Shown here: positions 17,277 to 25,591 of the stretch, piece by piece | Position numbering within the stretch: position 1 is the stretch's first letter | Layout: every line of letters starts with the position of its first letter | Assembly (NCBI GenBank): GCA_903836265.1 | Contig: CAILQK010000016.1 | Coordinates: 1-35,894 of the forward strand | Origin: an uncultured Bacteroidota bacterium | GTDB taxonomy: Bacteria > Bacteroidota > Bacteroidia > Chitinophagales > Saprospiraceae | Reading direction: 5' to 3' | Length of the DNA stretch: 35,894 nt | Notes under the pieces: model-generated | The model's database searches: none | What the model was told of the DNA's origin: nothing | The model's input: only the letters and a program-made list of their open reading frames with translations | Translations under genes and position numbers: made by a program

Positions 17277-18698
17277 ATGATTAGTGAAAAAATAACTACA
17301 CTGCTCTCCTCATTTTCCCGTGTCGAACTCAATCGTTTCCGCAGGTATATTCAGTCACCCTACCTGAACGACCAGCCGGACGCACTGCCGTTATTTGATA
17401 TTCTTTGCCGTCAGATGAAAAAGGGTGAAAATCCGGAGCCGATACGAAAGGTTGCTGTATGGGAACAGCTGTACCCCGGACGGCCATTCAACAGCGCGCA
17501 TCTGCGGCGACTGACCTCGGATCTTACCCAGCTCGCCATGCGGTTTATAGCTGCCGAATCGGAACGGGATGAGCCGCTGAATGAAGCGATTCGCATACAA
17601 AAATCACTCGGAAAACCCGAATATGCCAAACACCTGGCTGGTATTGAACGGCAAATTGCCAAATACAGCGAAGAAAACCCCCAACTGTCACCCGGGTCGC
17701 TGCTCATTCAGTTCCAGTCCAAAGACATTTCATTTGGCCGGAACTCCAGGGGGTCCGGCTCTTCGGGATATATCAGCAGTCTGACCGCTGCCGATTTCGC
17801 GCTCGACTGCTTCTATATCGTACAGAAAATGCGGTATTTCGTAGCCTGGCTTCAGTACAAGGGCAGCAGGGCCACGGAAGAGCAGATTACCCTGATGGAA
17901 GGCTTCCGCCGTACAGCAGCCGGGCCGCGGTTCGACAACGTACCACTCATCCGACTGTTTTGCCTGGTCTCCGACTGTTTTTCGGAACCCGGCAATGAAC
18001 GCCATTTTACCGAACTGCTGGAGCAACTGGATCAGTCCACACCGGAAGTTGCCCCGGAGAATCTCAGGGAATTTTATCAGATGGCACAAAATTATTGTGC
18101 ACTCAAAATCAATCAGGGACGCACCGATTATTATCTGGTGTATTTCAATCTCCAGAAAAAGATAACGGATCTCAGGCTTTTGCTGGAAGACGATATCCTG
18201 CCTGAAACGCTTTTCAAAAACATGATTACTATCGGTCTCAACGTCGGAGAGTTCGAGTGGACCGAGAACTTTATCAACGAATACTATCCGTACCTGCCCG
18301 TATCCATCCGGGAAAATGCCCGTACATTCAATCTGGCAAACCTGTATTTTCACCAGAAAAAATACGGGCAGGTAATAGAACTGCTGCGGAATGTTGAGTA
18401 CAGCGACCTGGTGTATGCGCTGGGGTCCAAACTGATCCTCCTCAAAACATACTGCGAATCGGGCGAACAAATGGCCCTCGACTCGCTGACCGACAGTTTC
18501 AGGGTGTACGTACGCCGCAACAGGGATATGTCGAAGGGGCTCAAAAAAGAGTACCTGAATTTTCTCAACTTCCTGTCACGGATACCGAATGCGCGCCTGA
18601 CAGGTACACTGCAGGAGCTGCACAGGAAAGTATCGGAGTCACAGCACGTGATATCCAAAAAGTGGCTGCTCGAAATTATCAGTGGCGGTATGAGGTAA
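17277..18698 (+). CDS. Conserved Bacteroidota protein of unknown function
   Basis: 473 residues, not recognised as a named family. There is no signal peptide or membrane segment, so it is probably cytoplasmic. It is strongly helical with many charged and aromatic residues and is possibly a TPR-like helical repeat solenoid (for example around 300-440, where short helices alternate). The N-terminus LLSSFSRVELNRFRRYIQS is a motif I associate with uncharacterised proteins of this phylum. The ATG at 17277 follows a very AT-rich 170-bp gap. TACATTTT (17198-17205) could be a -7 box but no -33 is clear. It is convergent with the acyl-CoA dehydrogenase, with only 5 nt between the stops and no terminator. 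Confidence 0.75.
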   Translation: MISEKITTLLSSFSRVELNRFRRYIQSPYLNDQPDALPLFDILCRQMKKGENPEPIRKVAVWEQLYPGRPFNSAHLRRLTSDLTQLAMRFIAAESERDEPLNEAIRIQKSLGKPEYAKHLAGIERQIAKYSEENPQLSPGSLLIQFQSKDISFGRNSRGSGSSGYISSLTAADFALDCFYIVQKMRYFVAWLQYKGSRATEEQITLMEGFRRTAAGPRFDNVPLIRLFCLVSDCFSEPGNERHFTELLEQLDQSTPEVAPENLREFYQMAQNYCALKINQGRTDYYLVYFNLQKKITDLRLLLEDDILPETLFKNMITIGLNVGEFEWTENFINEYYPYLPVSIRENARTFNLANLYFHQKKYGQVIELLRNVEYSDLVYALGSKLILLKTYCESGEQMALDSLTDSFRVYVRRNRDMSKGLKKEYLNFLNFLSRIPNARLTGTLQELHRKVSESQHVISKKWLLEIISGGMR

Positions 18699-18703
18699 TT
18701 TGC

Positions 18704-19858
18704 TTACTTCACGTACAGTTCGCCGTTCAGGATGTTACGGGAAATAACAATTTTCTGTATTTCCGAAGTACCCTCGTATATCTGCGTGATTTTGGCATCG
18801 CGCATGAGGCGTTCAACGTGGTATTCTTTCACAAAACCGTATCCGCCGTGTATCTGTACCGCTTCCACCGTATGGCGCATGGCCACATCCGATGCATACA
18901 GTTTGGCCATTGCAGCAGCCTGATCGAAATTCATGTGCTGATCTTTCATCCAGGCCGATCGGTAAACCATCAGGCGCGCAGCCTCTGTTTCGGTAGCCAT
19001 GTCTGCCAGTTTGAAAGCAATGGCCTGATGCTGGGCAATCGGCTTGCCGAAAGCGCTGCGCTCCTGCGCGTATGCGACCGACAGTTCGTAGGCGCCCGCA
19101 GCGATTCCCAGTGCCTGTGAGGCAATTCCGATACGACCACCTGAAAGAGTCATCATGGCAAATTTGAAACCGAACCCGTCATCTCCGATCCGGTTCTCCT
19201 TGGGCACTTTCACATCGTTGTACATAATAGATGTGGTGTCGGAAGAGCGGATACCAAGTTTGTCTTCCTTGCCGCCGATAGTGACACCGGCCCAGTCAGA
19301 TTCCACAATGAGGCAGTTGATGCCACGGTGTTTCAGCTCCGGATTCGTTTGCGCTATAACGAGATGTACCTTTGACGTGGCACCGTTGGTAATCCAGTTT
19401 TTGGTTCCGTTCAGAATATAGTGATCGCCCATGTCAACTGCCGTGGTGCGCTGACTGGTGGCGTCGCTGCCAGCTTCTGGTTCGGAGAGACAGAAAGAGC
19501 CGATCCACTCGCCGGAGGAGAGTTTGGGGAGGTATTTTCTCTTCTGCTCTTCGGAACCAAACTTTTCTATGCCCCAGCATACCAGAGAATTGTTTACAGA
19601 CATAATAACCGAGCAGGAGCTGTCCACTTTGGAAATTTCTTCCATGGCCAGCACGTAGGAAAGGGTGTCCATGCCACCGCCTCCATACTCGGGAGAGGTC
19701 ATCATGCCCAGAAATCCGAGCTCCGCCATCTTTCTGACTTGCTCGGTGGGATAAAGCGCTTTGGAGTCTCGTTCAATGACTCCGGGTTTCAACTCATTTT
19801 GTGCGAAATCGCGTGCAGCCTGTTGTACTGCGAGATGTTCTTCGGTCAGGAGAAACAT
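18704..19858 (-). CDS. Acyl-CoA dehydrogenase (short-chain/butyryl type)
   Basis: 384 residues, standard family length, soluble FAD enzyme. It shows FAD/substrate motif CLSEPEAGSDA (about 123-133), WITNGA (about 155-160), the QHQAI region and catalytic base E362 in QIYEGTSEIQ, the position typical of short-chain and butyryl-CoA dehydrogenases. It oxidises acyl-CoA to trans-2-enoyl-CoA and passes electrons to electron-transfer flavoprotein in fatty or amino acid breakdown. The ATG at 19858 is preceded by a very good promoter that overlaps that of the divergent TonB receptor. The exact chain length preference cannot be read from the sequence. Confidence 0.93.
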   Translation of the reverse strand: MFLLTEEHLAVQQAARDFAQNELKPGVIERDSKALYPTEQVRKMAELGFLGMMTSPEYGGGGMDTLSYVLAMEEISKVDSSCSVIMSVNNSLVCWGIEKFGSEEQKRKYLPKLSSGEWIGSFCLSEPEAGSDATSQRTTAVDMGDHYILNGTKNWITNGATSKVHLVIAQTNPELKHRGINCLIVESDWAGVTIGGKEDKLGIRSSDTTSIMYNDVKVPKENRIGDDGFGFKFAMMTLSGGRIGIASQALGIAAGAYELSVAYAQERSAFGKPIAQHQAIAFKLADMATETEAARLMVYRSAWMKDQHMNFDQAAAMAKLYASDVAMRHTVEAVQIHGGYGFVKEYHVERLMRDAKITQIYEGTSEIQKIVISRNILNGELYVK

Positions 19859-19918
19859 AATCTGGATTGATTTGATGGTCCCGGTTGCACCGGGTTGGTG
19901 TGAATAGTAAAGGCGTCA

Positions 19919-19948
19919 CAAATGTAAATCAATATCTTTGCCCCTCAA
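19919..19948 (-). promoter_or_regulatory. Acyl-CoA dehydrogenase promoter
   Basis: On the minus strand TTG (19948-19946), 19 bp and TACATTTG (19926-19919). The predicted start is near 19912, about 50 nt before the ATG. Its spacer contains the -7 box of the divergent TonB receptor gene. Confidence 0.65.
19933..19940 (+). promoter_or_regulatory. -7 box of the TonB receptor gene
   Basis: TATCTTTG fits TAnnTTTG exactly and ends 17 nt before the ATG at 19958, implying a leader of about 10 nt. No good -33 element is seen at the usual distance, so activity may be weak or activator-dependent. Confidence 0.5.
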
Positions 19949-19957
19949 TTCATTCGC

Positions 19958-22489
19958 ATGCGTTTTTTCGCCTTTCTTATTTTGCTGCTCAATCTGGAGC
20001 AGGCATCGGCACAGCAAACGGCCACTGTCTTCGGGCGTATCACCGATGCCTCCGACGGACAGCCCATTGAATTTGTGAGCATTTACATCAAGGGGGGTGG
20101 CAAAGGGGTGGCATCCGATGAAAACGGCAAGTTCGCCATTCAGGTGCCGGCCGGTCAGCGCCTGACGCTCGGATTCAGAAGAGTAGCTTTCAGGGAAGCA
20201 AGCGCGGATGTGCTTCCTCTGCAGCCCAATGCACGTTTTGCCCTTGATATTTCCATGGCGCCCAACGAATCGAACCTGGAGGTCGTAATCAGCGAAAGAA
20301 GGATTGACGGCGGGGGTATGCTCAAGGAAAAAAACCTGGCAGAGCTCAAACTGCTGCCTACCACCACAGGAAACCTGGAGGCCGTACTGCCGCATATCGC
20401 ACTCGGAACCAACACAGGAAGCGGGGGAGAACTCAGCTCCCAGTACCAGGTCAGGGGTGGCAATTACGACGAAAACCTCGTTTATGTGAACGATTTCGAG
20501 ATTTACCGCCCGCAACTCATCCGCGCCGGTCAACAGGAAGGCCTGACTTTCCCCAATATTGATCTGATGCGCGATCTGTCGTTCTCCAGCGGCGGCTTTC
20601 AGGCACGTTATGGCGATAAAATGTCGTCGGTACTGGATGTAAAATACAAAAGACCCGACACGCTGCGCGCGAGCGCGAGCGCGAGCCTGCTGGGTGGCTC
20701 CGCTCACCTAGAAGGCAGCTGGAAACCCTCAACCGCCGGTTACCGCGCATTCAGATATCTCGTGGGCGCCCGTTACAAAACAACCAGAACCCTGCTCGGC
20801 AGTCTCGACGTGGAGGGAGAATATGTTCCCAACTTCACCGATGTACAAACTTATCTGACCTACGATATCAACCGCGACTGGCAAATAGGCGCCATCGGAA
20901 ACCTGAACCGTTCAACCTATGGCTACAAGCCGCAAAGCCTGGCGCGTGCCTTCGGTCTGGTTGACTACGCCCTGCAACTTCGCACAGCATTTGAAGGCCA
21001 GGAAGTGGATGATTTCACGCAGGCGATGGGAGGCCTCTCCCTTACTTACCTGCCCGACAGAGAGAAGAACCCGCTTTACCACAAGATTCTGACCTCTGTG
21101 TGGAGAAGTCAGGAAAACGAACGTTTCGATATTCTCGGATACTACATCCTGGGCGAACTCGAGGAAAACCTCGGCTCGGAAGGTTTCGGAGAAATCACCA
21201 ATGTGCTCGGTACAGGCACTCAACACACCTGGGTGCGAAACTACCTCACCGCCGATGTACGAAATATGGAATATAAAGGGGGTATCGAACTTCAGAAAGA
21301 TGATGAAGGTATCAGCCTGACACGGAGTCATTTCCTGCAGTGGTCGGCCAGGTGGCAGAATGAAAGTATCAACGACAGGATTAACGAGTGGGAACGACTT
21401 GACTCTGCGCTGTATTCACTGCCCTACGATACCCTTGCACTGCACGTCCGCAAAGTGCTTAAAACCACAAACAATCTTCAGAGCGACAGATTTTCAGCCT
21501 CGTTCCAGGACACCTGGACGTGGCGGCGCGACGGCGTGCGCGAACTGCAGATCATCGCCGGGGTACGCGGACAGTACTGGACACTCAACAGCGACTGGTT
21601 CGTAACCCCCCGCGCCCAGATGCTCTACAAACCGCTGAATACCAGCAGGGATATTTCATACCGACTGGCCGGCGGCCTGTTCTACCAGCCGGCTTTCTAT
21701 CGTGAAATGCGCCGCCTGAACGGTACCGTAAACACCGATCTGGCAGCCCAGAAATCGGCGCATGCGGTAGGCGGACTCACCTGGGACTTTCTCTGGGGCA
21801 GGAAGAGACCCGTTAAAATGCGCCTCATCGCAGAAGCCTACTACAAGAAAATGTGGGATCTGGTTTCATTTGATATTGACAACGTGCGAATCCGCTACTC
21901 GGGAGCCAACGATTCAAAAGGTTATGCCACAGGTATAGATCTTCGCCTGAACGGTGAGTTTGTGGAAGGCGCCGAAAGCTGGGTCAACCTTTCGTTCCTG
22001 CGCACGCGCGAGTCGCTCGACGGCGTGCAGCACCGCGCACGAAACGTGGGTGAACTGGAGGGATTTGACGTGAAGGATGTGCCGCGGCCTACCGACAGGC
22101 TTTTCACCTTTTCCACCTTTTTTCAGGACTATCTCAGAAATAACAAAAATGTGCGCATGCACCTCAATCTGACGGTAGGCAGCGGACTGCCTTTCGGCGT
22201 AGTGGACAACAATATCATTTTCCGCAATCCGTACCGGTTTGCTCCCTATCACCGGGTGGACATCGGTTTCGGATTCCAGCTCTGGAAGGATACCTGGCGT
22301 AAAAAACATCCGCGCCATTTCCTTCGTTTTACCCGCGACACCTGGGCAAGCCTGGAGGTATTCAACCTGATGAAAGTCGCCAATGAAGCATCCAACACCT
22401 GGATCAAAACGATCGAAAATACCCAGTACGCCATACCTAACTACCTTACCGGACGAAGACTGAATATCAGAATCCGAATGGAATTTTAA
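19958..22489 (+). CDS. TonB-dependent outer-membrane receptor
   Basis: 843 residues. The signal peptide ends near ASAQQ. A carboxypeptidase-regulatory-like beta domain (about 22-105, VFGRITDASDGQPIEFVSI) is followed by the plug domain (about 120-240, with YQVRGGNYDENLVYVNDFEIY and GGFQARYGDKMSSVLDV) and a 22-strand-type barrel to the C-terminus, which ends in an aromatic residue (RIRMEF). It imports an unknown ligand with TonB energy. No SusD-like lipoprotein gene adjoins it, so it is not a classical Sus-type glycan pair. It probably starts an operon with the PaaG-like gene 9 nt downstream. A (GCGCGA)-like run near 20665-20685 codes Ala-Ser repeats. Confidence 0.9.
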   Translation: MRFFAFLILLLNLEQASAQQTATVFGRITDASDGQPIEFVSIYIKGGGKGVASDENGKFAIQVPAGQRLTLGFRRVAFREASADVLPLQPNARFALDISMAPNESNLEVVISERRIDGGGMLKEKNLAELKLLPTTTGNLEAVLPHIALGTNTGSGGELSSQYQVRGGNYDENLVYVNDFEIYRPQLIRAGQQEGLTFPNIDLMRDLSFSSGGFQARYGDKMSSVLDVKYKRPDTLRASASASLLGGSAHLEGSWKPSTAGYRAFRYLVGARYKTTRTLLGSLDVEGEYVPNFTDVQTYLTYDINRDWQIGAIGNLNRSTYGYKPQSLARAFGLVDYALQLRTAFEGQEVDDFTQAMGGLSLTYLPDREKNPLYHKILTSVWRSQENERFDILGYYILGELEENLGSEGFGEITNVLGTGTQHTWVRNYLTADVRNMEYKGGIELQKDDEGISLTRSHFLQWSARWQNESINDRINEWERLDSALYSLPYDTLALHVRKVLKTTNNLQSDRFSASFQDTWTWRRDGVRELQIIAGVRGQYWTLNSDWFVTPRAQMLYKPLNTSRDISYRLAGGLFYQPAFYREMRRLNGTVNTDLAAQKSAHAVGGLTWDFLWGRKRPVKMRLIAEAYYKKMWDLVSFDIDNVRIRYSGANDSKGYATGIDLRLNGEFVEGAESWVNLSFLRTRESLDGVQHRARNVGELEGFDVKDVPRPTDRLFTFSTFFQDYLRNNKNVRMHLNLTVGSGLPFGVVDNNIIFRNPYRFAPYHRVDIGFGFQLWKDTWRKKHPRHFLRFTRDTWASLEVFNLMKVANEASNTWIKTIENTQYAIPNYLTGRRLNIRIRMEF

Positions 22490-22498
22490 CCAGATACC

Positions 22499-23275
22499 AT
22501 GCAATATATCACTTTTTCAGCAGATAACGCCGTTGCACGCATCACCTTCAACCGCCCGCAGGTGTTCAACTCCATGCATCACGATATGCGCATGGAGATA
22601 CTGGAGGCACTCAGAACCTGCCAGGAAGATGCCGGCATCAGGGCTGTGCTGATTACCGGCACAGGAAAAGCCTTTTGCGCAGGCGAAGACCTGCAGGAGG
22701 TAACCGACCCGAACGGTCCGTCCCTGAACGAGATCATTTCTACCGGGTACAATCCCATTGTTTCCAGTATCCGGAATCTTGACAAACCTGTAGTGGCAGC
22801 TGTAAATGGTGTGGCAGCCGGCGCCGGCGCCAATATCGCACTCGCCTGCGACATTGTGGTGGCTGCAGCATCTGCCAGTTTTACCCAGGCTTTTTCCAAA
22901 ATTGGCCTCATCCCCGACTCGGGAGGCACCTGGACGCTCCCGCGACTCGTGGGTTTCCAGCGCGCTTCTGCACTGATGATGCTGTCGGATAAAGTGAGTG
23001 CTGCCGATGCAGCCACAATGGGTATGATCTGGAAGGTGTTTCCTGATGAAACATTTGAGGCTGACAGCATGAAAATGGCTGAAACGCTCGCGCAGATGCC
23101 CACGCGCGGACTGGCGCTCACAAAAAAAGCGCTGAACCACACTTTTTCCACCGACTTTGAGGGACAACTGGTACTGGAAGATCAGTTGCAGGGACTTGCC
23201 GGCGAAACACACGACTATAAAGAAGGTGTAGCTGCATTCCTCGAGAAACGGAAACCTGTTTTCAGGGGAGAGTAA
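22499..23275 (+). CDS. paaG: Enoyl-CoA hydratase/isomerase, PaaG-like
   Basis: 258 residues of the crotonase superfamily. AFCAGEDL (58-65) and NGVAAGAGANIAL (103-115) form the CoA site and oxyanion hole. LIPDSGGTW (137-145) carries D140, which aligns with the catalytic Asp of PaaG (1,2-epoxyphenylacetyl-CoA isomerase), as does the C-terminal LAGETHDYKEGVAAFLEKRKP. The similarity to PaaG along the whole chain as I remember it is high, but no other phenylacetate genes are in the window, so a general role in beta-oxidation is possible. The ATG is 9 nt after the TonB receptor stop. The divergent-side acyl-CoA dehydrogenase would supply enoyl-CoA. Confidence 0.85.
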   Translation: MQYITFSADNAVARITFNRPQVFNSMHHDMRMEILEALRTCQEDAGIRAVLITGTGKAFCAGEDLQEVTDPNGPSLNEIISTGYNPIVSSIRNLDKPVVAAVNGVAAGAGANIALACDIVVAAASASFTQAFSKIGLIPDSGGTWTLPRLVGFQRASALMMLSDKVSAADAATMGMIWKVFPDETFEADSMKMAETLAQMPTRGLALTKKALNHTFSTDFEGQLVLEDQLQGLAGETHDYKEGVAAFLEKRKPVFRGE

Positions 23276-23321
23276 CCAGCAAATTTCCGATTTTTTTAAT
23301 CACTGAAAGCAGATATCTGTT

Positions 23322-24134
23322 TTGCTGCCCGAAATTTTTCCCAGCCCCGAAAGCCGTCCCGGCGACCGCAGAAAAGCGGCTGCCCTGCTTCTGCTGCTTT
23401 TTTTTACAGCCCTGTTCGTGAGCGAGCGATTCCGATTCTGGGTGGGTTCACTCCTTACCTACCCCGTTCACTACAGGGAGTACAATGAATTTGGCATCAG
23501 AATCCCCGGTTCTTACTCGGTGCATGGTATTGATGTGAGCCGGTGGCAAAGCCGTGTTGACTGGGCACGGGTTAAAAAAATGAAAGTAGGAGATGTAAAA
23601 GTCAGCTTTGTCTTCATAAAAGCAACTGAAGGAACCTGGATAAAGGATCCCAATTTCGAATTCAACTGGGAAAATGCGCGCAAACAGGGTATTACGAGGG
23701 GCGCTTATCACTTTTTTCTGCCGAATGTAAATCCCAAAGATCAGGCAGCCCTGTTTTTCAAACACGTAAGACTGAGATCAGGCGACCTTCCTCCGGTCGT
23801 TGACGTGGAGGAACCCCGGGGAATGTCGGTAAATCAGGTGCGACAATACACCAAAAAGTTCCTGGAACTGCTGGAAAACAACTACAGGGTAAAACCCATT
23901 CTTTACACCAACAGGGATTTTTACAAACGCTATTTTCAGGGAAGAGAGGAATTCAGTGAGTATATCCGCTGGATAGCGCACTACCACGTGGCCAGTCTGG
24001 AAATGCCCGGAGACGAAGCGTGGCATTTCTGGCAGCATTCAGACAGGGGAAATATCAATGGTATCAACGAGAAGGTGGATTTCAACGTATTCAATGGGGA
24101 TAGCCTGGCGTTGAGAAAGTTATGTGTACCCTGA
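23322..24134 (+). CDS. Membrane-anchored GH25 lysozyme-type muramidase
   Basis: 270 residues starting with TTG at 23322. The frame opens only six codons upstream (stop at 23304-23306) and the next ATG lies far inside the fold, so TTG is needed to include the N-terminal membrane anchor (about 18-35, KAAALLLLLFFTALFV). The GH25 domain runs from about residue 65 to the end, with HGIDVSRWQ (D71), FIKATEGTW (E103), RGAYHFF and the catalytic DVEEP (161-165, D161 and E163). It should cleave peptidoglycan glycan strands from the periplasmic side of the inner membrane. It lies 46 nt after the PaaG-like gene. Confidence 0.88.
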   Translation: MLPEIFPSPESRPGDRRKAAALLLLLFFTALFVSERFRFWVGSLLTYPVHYREYNEFGIRIPGSYSVHGIDVSRWQSRVDWARVKKMKVGDVKVSFVFIKATEGTWIKDPNFEFNWENARKQGITRGAYHFFLPNVNPKDQAALFFKHVRLRSGDLPPVVDVEEPRGMSVNQVRQYTKKFLELLENNYRVKPILYTNRDFYKRYFQGREEFSEYIRWIAHYHVASLEMPGDEAWHFWQHSDRGNINGINEKVDFNVFNGDSLALRKLCVP

Positions 24135-24186
24135 TATAAAGTATCAAATACCAGTCGCCCGCACGAACCGGGAAAATATCCGAAAA

Positions 24187-24216
24187 GCAGCTTCTGGCAG
24201 TAATTGCAGGCTTTTT
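24187..24216 (+). terminator. Weak terminator-like structure after the lysozyme gene
   Basis: AGC and CTG pair with CAG and GCT around a loop, with a 2-nt bulge, followed by a run of T near 24212-24217. It is weak, and the following TACCTTTA (24219-24226) could be the -7 box for the decarboxylase gene, 28 nt before its ATG. Confidence 0.3.
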
Positions 24217-24254
24217 TCTACCTTTACGCCCGCATCAATCAATTTTATTCTGAA

Positions 24255-24917
24255 ATGTCCTTTCGCCTACACCGCGAGGGCCACCTTATGCTGGCCATAT
24301 TCGCCCTGCTGCTCTCTCTGCTGAATTTCGCTGTTTACCAATACCTGCCTGTCGTATTTTGGCCGACTCTGGTGCTTTCTGCCGTATTTTATGGCATTAT
24401 CGTTCAATTTTTCCGCAACCCTGTACGGGTTATCCCCGTCACTGACAACGGCCTCGTGTACGCTCCCGCAGACGGGCGCGTATGCGTGATTGAAGAAGTA
24501 ACCGAAACCGAATACTTCAACGACAGGCGTCTGCAGGTATCTATTTTTATGTCGCCATTCAACGTACATGTGAACCGCAACCCTGTAAGCGGAATCGTCA
24601 GGTACTTCAAATACCACCCGGGCAAATATCTGGTTGCCTGGCATCCCAAGAGCAGCACAGAAAACGAACGCACCACCGTTGTCTATGACCTCGGTGGTGC
24701 GCAGATACTGATGCGCCAGATAGCGGGCGCACTGGCCAAACGAATTAAATGGTACGTCAGTGAAGGCCAGCAGGTGGAACAGGGCGCTGAAATGGGCTTC
24801 ATCAAATTCGGTTCCCGGGTAGATCTCTACCTGCCCCTCAACACCCACGTGGAAGTGCTCATGGACGAACAGGTAAAGGGAAACAAGACGGTGATTGCCC
24901 GCCTGGAACAAGCCTAG
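24255..24917 (+). CDS. psd: Phosphatidylserine decarboxylase proenzyme (short form)
   Basis: 220 residues from ATG at 24255; an in-frame TTG at 24204 exists but would overlap the likely promoter. N-terminal hydrophobic segments (about 13-50) anchor it in the inner membrane. Core motifs include APADGRV, FMSPFNVHVNRNP and KYLVAWHPKSSTENER. The self-cleavage site is FGSRVD, with S187 expected to become the pyruvoyl group. It makes phosphatidylethanolamine from phosphatidylserine. The length and the GS-R site fit the short archaeal/Bacteroidota type. Its TAG stop overlaps the TAG stop of the convergent DsrE-like gene in one CTAG palindrome. Confidence 0.94.
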   Translation: MSFRLHREGHLMLAIFALLLSLLNFAVYQYLPVVFWPTLVLSAVFYGIIVQFFRNPVRVIPVTDNGLVYAPADGRVCVIEEVTETEYFNDRRLQVSIFMSPFNVHVNRNPVSGIVRYFKYHPGKYLVAWHPKSSTENERTTVVYDLGGAQILMRQIAGALAKRIKWYVSEGQQVEQGAEMGFIKFGSRVDLYLPLNTHVEVLMDEQVKGNKTVIARLEQA

Positions 24918-25336
24918 AAACCTGCCTTGATGTAGGCCCAGTTGTCTTTCTGCTTCAGAATGATTTCTACCAGTCCGGCAGGAACGGTACGGATATCATC
25001 AACCAGATCCTCTTTTTTGATTTTGCGCTCGCGCAGGGTATTCTCGCAGGCAACAAAATCTATGCCTTTGGCGGCCAGTTCACTGATGCCGGCCGACTGT
25101 TTTGTCACGGCCGATTGCAGGAAAGATATGCCATTGTTGTGGCACACCACCTCTGCCCGTACATTGGGAGCCGCCGTCAGCAGGTTGTTTAACTGCTTCA
25201 CTAATGCCTTGTGAACCAGCGTGTCGCTGGAGGTGAGCTGAAAAACTACTTTCAGTTTCTCTTCGGTCATCACCTGGGAAGAAGCGCTGAATGAGATGAA
25301 CAGTCCAAGCAGGATAAAAAGGTGTCGCATATTCAT
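24914..25336 (-). CDS. Exported DsrE/DsrF-like sulfur-carrier family protein
   Basis: 140 residues. A signal peptide (MRHLFILLGLFISFSASSQ) directs it out of the cytoplasm; most DsrE proteins are cytoplasmic. The DsrE-like alpha/beta fold follows, with KVVFQLTSSD as first strand, AEVVCHNNGISFL (C65) and a conserved-type cysteine in GIDFVACENTLRERKI (C97), the position where DsrE-family proteins carry sulfur. The last gene of the nine-gene sulfur operon, it overlaps the preceding small membrane-protein gene by ATGA, suggesting coupled translation. A second ATG two codons later (25330) is an equally good start. Role as periplasmic persulfide carrier is inference. Confidence 0.82.
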   Translation of the reverse strand: MNMRHLFILLGLFISFSASSQVMTEEKLKVVFQLTSSDTLVHKALVKQLNNLLTAAPNVRAEVVCHNNGISFLQSAVTKQSAGISELAAKGIDFVACENTLRERKIKKEDLVDDIRTVPAGLVEIILKQKDNWAYIKAGF

Positions 25337-25578
25337 GGTGTTTTAATTTTTTTGAAAATTTCAACGGCGATAAGCCTCAACAGGAGCAGCCATGGCGTTC
25401 CGTGCAGGAACAAGTCGAACCAGTCGAGCGGTTGCATCCCTACAGCACCACCAGCCACCCAGCGTAACTTTCCGAGTATATGAGGCTCGGGAGTGAATGG
25501 TGCCAGTCCCATCGTAGCACAGGCTATGGTGATGGTCCCCCAGTCGTTCAGTATTCTTTTTACCGGATTAACGGACAT
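25333..25578 (-). CDS. Small integral membrane protein of the sulfur operon
   Basis: 81 residues from ATG at 25578. A GTG at 25614 would add 12 residues but would overlap the SoxB-like gene's end. Two hydrophobic segments (about 12-28 and 57-75) flank a conserved-looking middle, LAPFTPEPHILGKLRWVAGG and MQPLDWFDLFLHGTPWLLLL. I know similar short proteins beside DsrE and SoxB-like genes in Bacteroidota, sometimes labelled RND transporter without good reason; no function is established. Its TGA overlaps the ATG of the DsrE-like gene (25336-25333). It might anchor or receive the exported DsrE-like protein. Confidence 0.75.
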   Translation of the reverse strand: MSVNPVKRILNDWGTITIACATMGLAPFTPEPHILGKLRWVAGGAVGMQPLDWFDLFLHGTPWLLLLRLIAVEIFKKIKTP

Positions 25579-25591
25579 GATATGATGAGCT

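Noticed and set aside
20665-20685. Short GCGCGA tandem run as a phase-variation site
   Set aside because: The unit is 6 bp and in frame, so slippage would only add or remove Ala-Ser; too short to be a switch.
19916-20707. 263-codon minus-strand frame
   Set aside because: Shadow of the TonB receptor; it also crosses the divergent promoter region.
19958-22489. Sus-type glycan uptake pair
   Set aside because: No SusD-like gene is adjacent and the neighbours are CoA and envelope genes.
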